Assembly (NCBI GenBank): GCA_030248215.1
Contig: JASANG010001183.1
Coordinates: 186,001 to 250,000, forward strand
Source: Enoplolaimus lenunculus
Taxonomy: Eukaryota > Nematoda > Enoplea > Enoplida > Thoracostomopsidae
DNA length: 64,000 bases
Direction of reading: 5' to 3'
Shown here: positions 57,564-64,000 of the stretch, one piece after another
Numbering within the stretch: the stretch's first letter is position 1
How the letters are laid out: each line of letters starts with the position of its first letter
Made by a program: the position numbers and the translations under genes
The notes under the pieces: generated by a model
The model's input: only the letters and a program-made list of their open reading frames with translations
Databases searched by the model: none
Told to the model about the DNA's origin: nothing

Positions 57564-57917
57564 CAGAGGCGGATCCACAAATTTTTGACGGGGGGATCGG
57601 CTGGCAAATGTTACGAAACGCAAAAATTGTAAGGCAGGGACCTTATCATTTTATCACTAAAAATTTTCTCAAGGCGAAAAATTGTAACGTAGGAACCCTA
57701 CCATTTTAACTAAAAAAATTTCTAACGGGTGCAGCGTACGTAGGAACCCTACCATTTTAACTAAAAAAATTTCTAACGGGTGCAGCGTACGTAGGAACCC
57801 TACCATTTTAACTAAAAAAATTTCTAACGGGTGCAGCGTACGTAGGAACCCTACCATTTTAACTCAAAAAATTTCAAACGGGGGCATACGCCCCCCACCC
57901 CCCTACGGATCCACTAG
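57564..57917. mobile_element. Family H element with 51-bp minisatellite
   Basis: Ends agaggcggatccacaaa and acggatccactagtg. Inside, a 51-bp unit containing taggaaccctaccatttt repeats four times, at 57691, 57742, 57793 and 57844. Confidence 0.75.
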
Positions 57918-58231
57918 TGATTATAGGCCATTTTCTATATATACACACACCATCAGGGTAGCTCTAACGTATCAGGTTTTGCAGTTACCCGCAGGTGCAA
58001 CGTTTATGATTTCACATTTATACGGCGAGAGTCGGTCTGATGGTGCGCTGAACAATTTTGTTTGGGCTGTAAACGACGTTTCTTCTCGCAGTGTCGATTT
58101 TAGGTTCGTTTTTTATTGATGCTTTTAATTTTTTAACGTTAAGTGTTTTTTGTAAATTTTCTTAAAATATTTTCTCGTTGAACGGTCTGGATGAGGTAGC
58201 TGCGGGTAAGCGCTGTGCCGTGATTACAAGC

Positions 58232-58290
58232 AGTGGCGGATCCAGAAATTCTTGGCGGAGGGATGCACAAGTGGAAAATGTTAAGTATTG

Positions 58291-58292
<2 letters not shown>
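58232..58292 (+). mobile_element. Family H terminal fragment
   Basis: cagtggcggatccagaaat followed by ttggcggagggatgcac, then the AT microsatellite. Confidence 0.55.

Positions 58293-58377
<85 letters not shown>
58293..58377. repeat. Long (AT)n microsatellite
   Basis: About 42 uninterrupted AT dinucleotides, the longest simple repeat in the window. Assembly length is uncertain. Confidence 0.95.
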
Positions 58378-58378
<1 letters not shown>

Positions 58379-58746
58379 GGTGTATGGGTGTATGCAATGC
58401 TCTTATTAAAGCGGATGTTGCATAAATTTCGAACCGTTTTTGGCAAACGCCGTGCTAATCAGAGGATAACCAAAACAACCGAATTTTTTTAAATCCCAGA
58501 ATGGTATTGGTTTGCCTATTTCCTTCCAGGAACCCGGCCACCCCTAAATAGTGTAAGACGAGGCGGTACCCATGGCGTTGACATTTAGCCCCAAATTGTG
58601 TTAACCAGTCTAAAATTTACCTATATGCCTGAACAAAACTCGGACATTCATTAATATTTTGATTCCAAGTTGCTAAACGAAACATATTATTCTATGACTA
58701 AACAACTTAAACACGACGCTGGGCAATTTCGCGAGAGCATAATGGC

Positions 58747-59094
58747 TGGGTTTTCGAAATCGTACTTAAGCATTTACTTAAGTTTTACTTAAGTAATTAC
58801 TTATGTCGGCAACGTAAGTAAATACTTAACTTTTTACGCAAAAACACGCCACAAATGTGATCCATTGTCATAGCAAGAAAGTATTACTTTTCTTTAAATA
58901 AAGAAAACACCATTTCAATTAGTCCAAGGTTAGTATGCATGAACGGTTAACTTATAATATATCAAATTCAGTCAGCGTCTTAAATATATACTTAACTACG
59001 ATCCTGTAACGACAAATGGTTAAGTAATTACTTAGCACGTACTTTATAAGTACCAAGTCGTACTTAAGTAGAATTTCAGAAATCCAGCCAGTGT
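58747..59094. mobile_element. Family X MITE (ACTTAAG-rich)
   Basis: Inverted ends ggctgggttttcgaaatcg and cagaaatccagcca; interior of tacttaagtaattacttaag words. One copy here. Confidence 0.65.
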
Positions 59095-59606
59095 CACATA
59101 GTGACATTTGCGAGTGTGCATAATGAGCGAGAAGTTTTAGCACGGATCTTCAGAGCCAGCGGGTTATTGAAGAGCCTGCTCCAAGTCTGTGAGATCAAAC
59201 AGTGAAGGATAGAAAACTCGCGAGCGAAGTGAGCTATAAGTCAGATACTAATTTTGGTGAAATTGCTAATTTTGCATGGCTCCGGTGGTTGGATTCGACT
59301 TCTAGACCCCCCAAGATCAGCATTGACTTTCCATAATTAAAATTTGAACTTGGGGGTGTGTCTTCATTGACCCTGTCTTCCTATAACCCACCATAGACGG
59401 ATCACGTTTTCTTGGCACTCTCCCGCAGTGACAGACCAAGGATTTTCTCGAGAGGGACGGGATGTTTTGTGAAAATTTACAGTTTCAAACACCCATTTTT
59501 AGTAATTTTTTTGATTTTCTGAGATTGACCAATTACAACAAAGGCGCTAATTTATGTTTAAATTCGCATGTGCCACTGTTTCACATATTTGGCTAAAAAA
59601 ACATAT
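59095..59606. other. Intergenic, nothing recognised
   Basis: No feature was recognised. Confidence 0.4.
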
Positions 59607-59804
59607 GGCCAATGTTATTTTAAGGGGCGTAACAGTAGATTAAGCGTATTCCTAAGCCTCAGCCTAAGCGTTGCAAAAGCGTATTTCTCATCCTAAGCCT
59701 ACGCCTAAGCCTAAGCCTAAGCAAAAAAATGTAATCTTGAATCTAAACACTGCTCTTTGATAGACCTACCAGAAACCTGGACGCCCCTTAAAGTAGCGTG
59801 GGCC
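59607..59804 (-). mobile_element. Family B TTAGGC MITE, complete
   Basis: ggccaatgttattttaaggg to ccttaaagtagcgtgggcc. Flanks aaacatat and aaacacat match at 7 of 8 positions. CCTAAG runs flank gcgttgcaaaagcg. Confidence 0.85.
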
Positions 59805-60599
59805 AAACACATTGTCATATTCAAATGAACGATTTGCGTTGCAAAATTGTCAGTATTTCAATGGCGGTGAAAGTCGAGATACATATACCCTGTCCCCTCT
59901 CTGGAATTTGAATTTAAATGACTTTTGTCGGCATTTGTAATTTGATCCTAGTGATACTTGAAAACCCACTCTGAATGTTACAAACAGGGGTACTATTTTT
60001 TGCAGTAAACAATTTTGAAGAACTAAACAATCGCATGAGTCATTCAGATTTCTGGTAAACTTTGCGAAATTTTGGCAGTGCCGGAGCAGGCCAGGGGCAT
60101 TCAAAAAAATTACGGGGTGGAAGTCCATGAAGATGAACAATTTTTTGAAATTTTTTATTTAAAATGTTGTTAACGTGGGGGCACACTGTAAAGGGTGAGT
60201 TCCCCAAATGGGGGGTAGGGAAGGTGGCTGATTAGGCCCTGCATACAGGGTGAGCGTTGAGGGGTTATTGTAGTTTGATGGTCTCCCTAGTTTTTCGTAT
60301 TGGGCTTGTCCAGTAACCAAGACAACATACAGGCTTTGGTCCTATTTTCAAAACCTTGTTAATTCTCAGTGGTTTAATTCTGTCGACCCCCTTCGATTGT
60401 AATATTTTGGGCACAGATTGAACCTGATTTAGGATAAGATTTTCAATCTTGCTTGTAAGTCGTTGAAAACACTTGAATGAGCATCCTGAAAATTTTTTGG
60501 CCCCTCTCTGTAGCAAGATGAGCTGGCTACGGGCCTGAATTGATTGGAATCGTCAGAAAATTTCAAATTTTCCGATAAAATTTACTAGCCATGAGATAA
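59805..60599. other. Intergenic with family I pieces
   Basis: gatgagctggctacgggcctg at 60517 and gattttcaatcttgcttg near 60438 are family I right-end text. No gene was recognised. Confidence 0.45.
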
Positions 60600-60845
60600 A
60601 CGGTGACAATTTGTCGACCGGACAGCTTGTAACACGACAACGCGTCGACGCTGACAACTTACCGACTCGACACCTCGTAGTCAAACGCTAGGTACAGTTT
60701 GAAGAAGCAATAGTTTATTTGGGTCTTAGGCGGGTCTGATGCCCCAAAATACTGAGGCAAGAAGTTGTCGGGGTCGACAAAACGTCGGGTTATCATCTGT
60801 CGTTCGATGAGTTGGTGGGCGGCGAATTGTCGTAGATTCGAAAAC
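60600..60845. repeat. Family E palindromic array, copy 3
   Basis: gacaacgcgtcgac at left and gttgtcggggtcgac at right form a loose fold-back. Confidence 0.6.
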
Positions 60846-60929
60846 TTATGGCATGTATAAACTAGCGGCCGCCTATAAAATTAGCCGGAGACAATCCTGC
60901 TTGGTAATTATTTGCATACTCAGATATTA

Positions 60930-61380
60930 CTGTAGTGACCCGAATAAGAGGGGGGACTGATATTTATTTGGCCTCTCCAGAGGGAACCCCTTGTTATTCG
61001 GTTACGGACTGTTATTTATTTTTAACCCGCCCTCAGCCGCCCTTCGTTGCTGATATATATCGGGCATTGCAACTATCCGTTGAATTAAACGTTTATATAT
61101 TTTCTTGCTCGTCTCAAGAGCTTAGGCGACGATGTATGGTCATACTTAGGAATGTACTTTCACAACTTAACTACGCTTTAAAGTTTCGAACTCAACTTTA
61201 TTTGGTCCTGGAGTCATTTATGCGCTACAGTTATAGGGATAGTTGACATTTATGGACTCTACTTAGGGTTTATGGACTCTATCCGCTTATCGACTCTTAT
61301 TAGGGATACGAACTCCTATTGATTAGGACTCAAAATGGGGACCCCTCTCTTATTGCCCCCCTTTGTTCGGGTCACTACAG
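60930..61380. mobile_element. Family G MITE, copy 4, complete
   Basis: ctgtagtgacccgaataag to ttcgggtcactacag with TA on each side. It is inverted relative to the other copies. Confidence 0.85.
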
Positions 61381-61382
61381 TA

Positions 61383-62794
61383 TGTTTTTACCGAGCTAGG
61401 CGTAGGGAACTTATTTGTGTAATTGAACTGTTGCTAACGGTTGTTTAATAAGCATTTGTTAAGACATTGAACAAGACGAAGCGTCATTTATGATCAATCT
61501 GGTTCATATGAAAATAATTTACCATTTCACCACACCCCCCCCCCCTCAAACATTGGTAATGCACCCTTTATTTGGCCATCAATTGAAACATAAACAAAAA
61601 CTGTAAGGAGCTAATGCCGTAAAAGCATCATAACAAGTGCCCATCTGCTCACAACAAACCCGAGTTGTTTTGCTCCGATTACAACAAGTAAAATGGGCAA
61701 AATGTTAATAATGATTTATAAAAGCAGAGCAGCCCATTTGGAGAAAACCAGAAAAACAATATCAGCTATTTGGACCAAGAATTTACGAAAAACCGGGGAT
61801 ACGCGGTCAGTAATAGAGTAGCTAAGTAGCCTAATTTGAATTAATTACTTTCTTAAAAAATTTTACTCGAATTATTACAGAAATATTTAACCACAAACGG
61901 TATTCGAACCGCAGTGACCCTGTGTCTTCGGGGGGGAGATTAAGTAAATATTTCAAGAACACCGTTTTACACCGTTTTACTTCGATATCGCCTCACCCCC
62001 GTATTCATTTTACCTCGAATTGTAGTAACCTATTTCGAAATCGCACTTTATTGCAATTGCATTTGCAAATCCTTTTTCAGTGTGATTTTACGTATATCAT
62101 CGCAGTGTGATGCTAGCTTGACGCAGAGGGGCTACTTAAATTACAAATGCGGAGAGCAATAAAAGGGGCTTAGTGTAGACCGGTTGTAAAAGTTTAAAGG
62201 GGTTTCCGGGGCGGGCATCGTTGGAGTAAAACAACAATAAGTCGCGGGTACATTTTGAGGTTGAAACGATTTGAAAAGTTTACATTTTAAAAGATTCGAT
62301 TAATGGACAAAGATGTCACGCCGGGAAATGCAGTGTAAAAACGGCTCAAAGCCGGCAGTATTACACAAGGGATGTACACTTTTCCAAAAAAATATCCGAT
62401 ATTATAAAATTATTAGCAGCACAGTAAGACTTTTTAGGGCAACGGGATAAAGTTGGTTCGTTGCTTGCGATACAATTCAGAGCCAAATATTTCGTATGGC
62501 GTTGAAGTTGTGGCCCCTCCCGAGTTGAAATGGTGCCTTCACCCGGTGAGCGAGGCGATTGTGGCGACAGGATACTTGAAGTGTTGTCAAATTTAAAATT
62601 TGTTCAAATCAAAAAAACCTTGTTTGTTTTGAAATTATGCCGGAAAATCATTTCAAATGCTGAGTGTAAAAGTGTTGTAAAAGCGAAACAAGATGACACC
62701 TAGTGAACTTTTGGCTTACAAGCTTATAGTACGCCGACGGCAAGCATTTTACTGATTGTTCTGCGAGGTGGGGTGCATTTTGTCTTAAAATTTC
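61383..62794. other. Intergenic, nothing recognised
   Basis: No gene or repeat end was recognised; a C homopolymer is near 61537. Confidence 0.4.
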
Positions 62795-63005
62795 GACCCA
62801 CGTAAAGATCAGGGGCAGAACGTTTTTCTGTGGGACTAAAATAGAGTAAGCTTTAAAGGTTTAGACTAATTTTTTTCGGTTGGGTTGGGCTTAGGCTTAG
62901 GCTTAGGCTTAGGAATATGCTCATTCTTACGCTTAGGTTTAGGCTTAGGCTTAGGCTTAGGAATATGCTCATAATACTGTTCCGCCCCTTTTCTTTCAAT
63001 TGGCC
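62795..63005 (+). mobile_element. Family A TTAGGC MITE, complete
   Basis: gacccacgtaaagatcaggg to cttttctttcaattggcc. Flanks aaaatttc and gaaatttc match at 7 of 8 positions. Two runs of four TTAGGC repeats flank one spacer. Confidence 0.88.
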
Positions 63006-63377
63006 GAAATTTCAATTTTATTATAGACTGGTCATTAATTTATTTGGGTGATATAAGGGCAGATTTAGAAGAATGTAAAAGGCGTAGTCTCGATTTCATT
63101 TCAGGATAATTTCATGATAGAGTGTTACGGAAAGCGAGCATAAGGAACAATAAAATTATTGGATAATTTTCAAGGATCTTGCCGGCTTCTATTCTACAGC
63201 GTGTAAAAGTGTGAAATTTTATCGCATTTTCTGTAAGTTTCACGAGTTAAACCGATCCTAAAACTCGCTTATACGCATACATTCGTTTGATGGACATGAA
63301 AGGTATATATTAGACGAGTGAAATTTTTTCATTTATTTAGAGCTAAGAGACAGTAGGTCGTTAGACAGCTAATCTTG

Positions 63378-63500
63378 CTAGGATAAGCTAAATATTTTTC
63401 AGGACGATCATACAAAAGGTTCCGATGATTTTCAAGGTTGAAAATTTTCTAGGGTCGGGCCAAAAATTGTTCCACACAGGCGTCTCTGGCTACGGGACGT
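63378..63500. repeat. Family I short element, diverged
   Basis: ctaatcttgctaggataagc to ctctggctacgggac. Confidence 0.5.
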
Positions 63501-64000
63501 TAAGAGGGGGTTTTGACAAATTTACATGTACCCACCTGATGGTTTGGGTCAGGTATGCTACGGACGGCGTTAAAAGTTGTGTATCCGGCCTTAAATTTAT
63601 AGTTTTACGGTTGCCAAAATGTTTTATGGATTTTAATAAACTGGTTATGGCTCGAACCCGAAAGTGGTTTATGCTTGTTTTTGACCAAATTTACGCACTT
63701 GGCATTGTTCAAAAATGGGGTTTTGTTTAAATTTAACGCTATTCTGTAACGACGTACGTACTCTTGTAAGAATCCGGGTCGTTTGAATGCCGTTTTACCG
63801 GTTCAAATTTAAGAGTGGAAACATTTTTATTTACTGGAGTAAACGCGAGAGTCGTTTTACTGCCCAAAGTTTTATGGTACATTACCGGATCCAGACGGCA
63901 GAGGCGGATACACAAATTTGCTGACGAGGGGCGGGCTGGCGATAGTTGTAATACGCAAAAATTGTAAGGTAGGACCATTATCGTTTTATCACCAAGAATT
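63501..64000. other. Intergenic; family H start at window end
   Basis: gcagaggcggatacacaaa at 63899 begins a family H element that is collinear with 57564 onward and is cut by the window end. The rest is unrecognised. Confidence 0.5.

Overview
This window is a stretch of animal nuclear DNA that is almost certainly from a nematode. Two independent signals say so. A complete four-exon cuticular collagen gene (37.9-42.9 kb) has the nematode collagen N-terminal domain, cysteine pairs between Gly-X-Y blocks and a CDHCPPP tail. In addition the window is saturated with the nematode telomere repeat TTAGGC, in interspersed arrays. Genes have long introns (about 0.5-2 kb) with mostly canonical GT-AG sites. 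The species cannot be named from the sequence.

Layout. (1) 2.5-7.7 kb, minus strand: six 5' exons of a BTB-BACK (Kelch-family, IVNS1ABP-like) gene that runs off towards the window start; its BTB fold carries a long low-complexity insert. Four tandem CCAAT-type units lie about 0.5 kb upstream. (2) 8-26.5 kb: no recognised host gene; GATTCCG-rich elements, tRNA-derived tandem units at 16.9-19.6 kb, and small MITEs. (3) 24-30 kb: TTAGGC-bearing elements, a TTAA-flanked MITE carrying a tRNA-like segment, and a decayed pogo/Tigger-like DDE transposon invaded by a TTAGGC element and a solo LTR. (4) 30-37.8 kb: palindromic, AT-rich and TTAGGC repeats, plus one possible 66-codon gene. (5) 37.9-42.9 kb, plus strand: the collagen gene, whose introns are filled with MITEs. 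(6) 43-47 kb: repeats. (7) 47.3-54.8 kb, minus strand: a complete seven-exon papain-family cysteine protease gene (cathepsin F/L-like, about 365 residues) with signal peptide, prodomain and the full catalytic set. (8) 54.8-64 kb: repeats, a hAT-like element with a 51-bp minisatellite, a long AT microsatellite, and more MITEs.

The dominant feature is a set of about 30 short non-autonomous elements. They have terminal inverted repeats and, in the best copies, 8-bp target duplications, and their interior is built from TTAGGC runs alternating with a fixed spacer. Two different terminal-repeat types (families A and B here) carry the same telomere-like cargo. They sit in introns of both well-modelled long-intron host genes, the collagen and the protease. 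This telomere-repeat-bearing MITE system is the most unusual thing in the window.

The three host genes are unrelated in function: cuticle structure, secreted/lysosomal proteolysis, and a BTB adaptor. Family letters are labels made up for this annotation.
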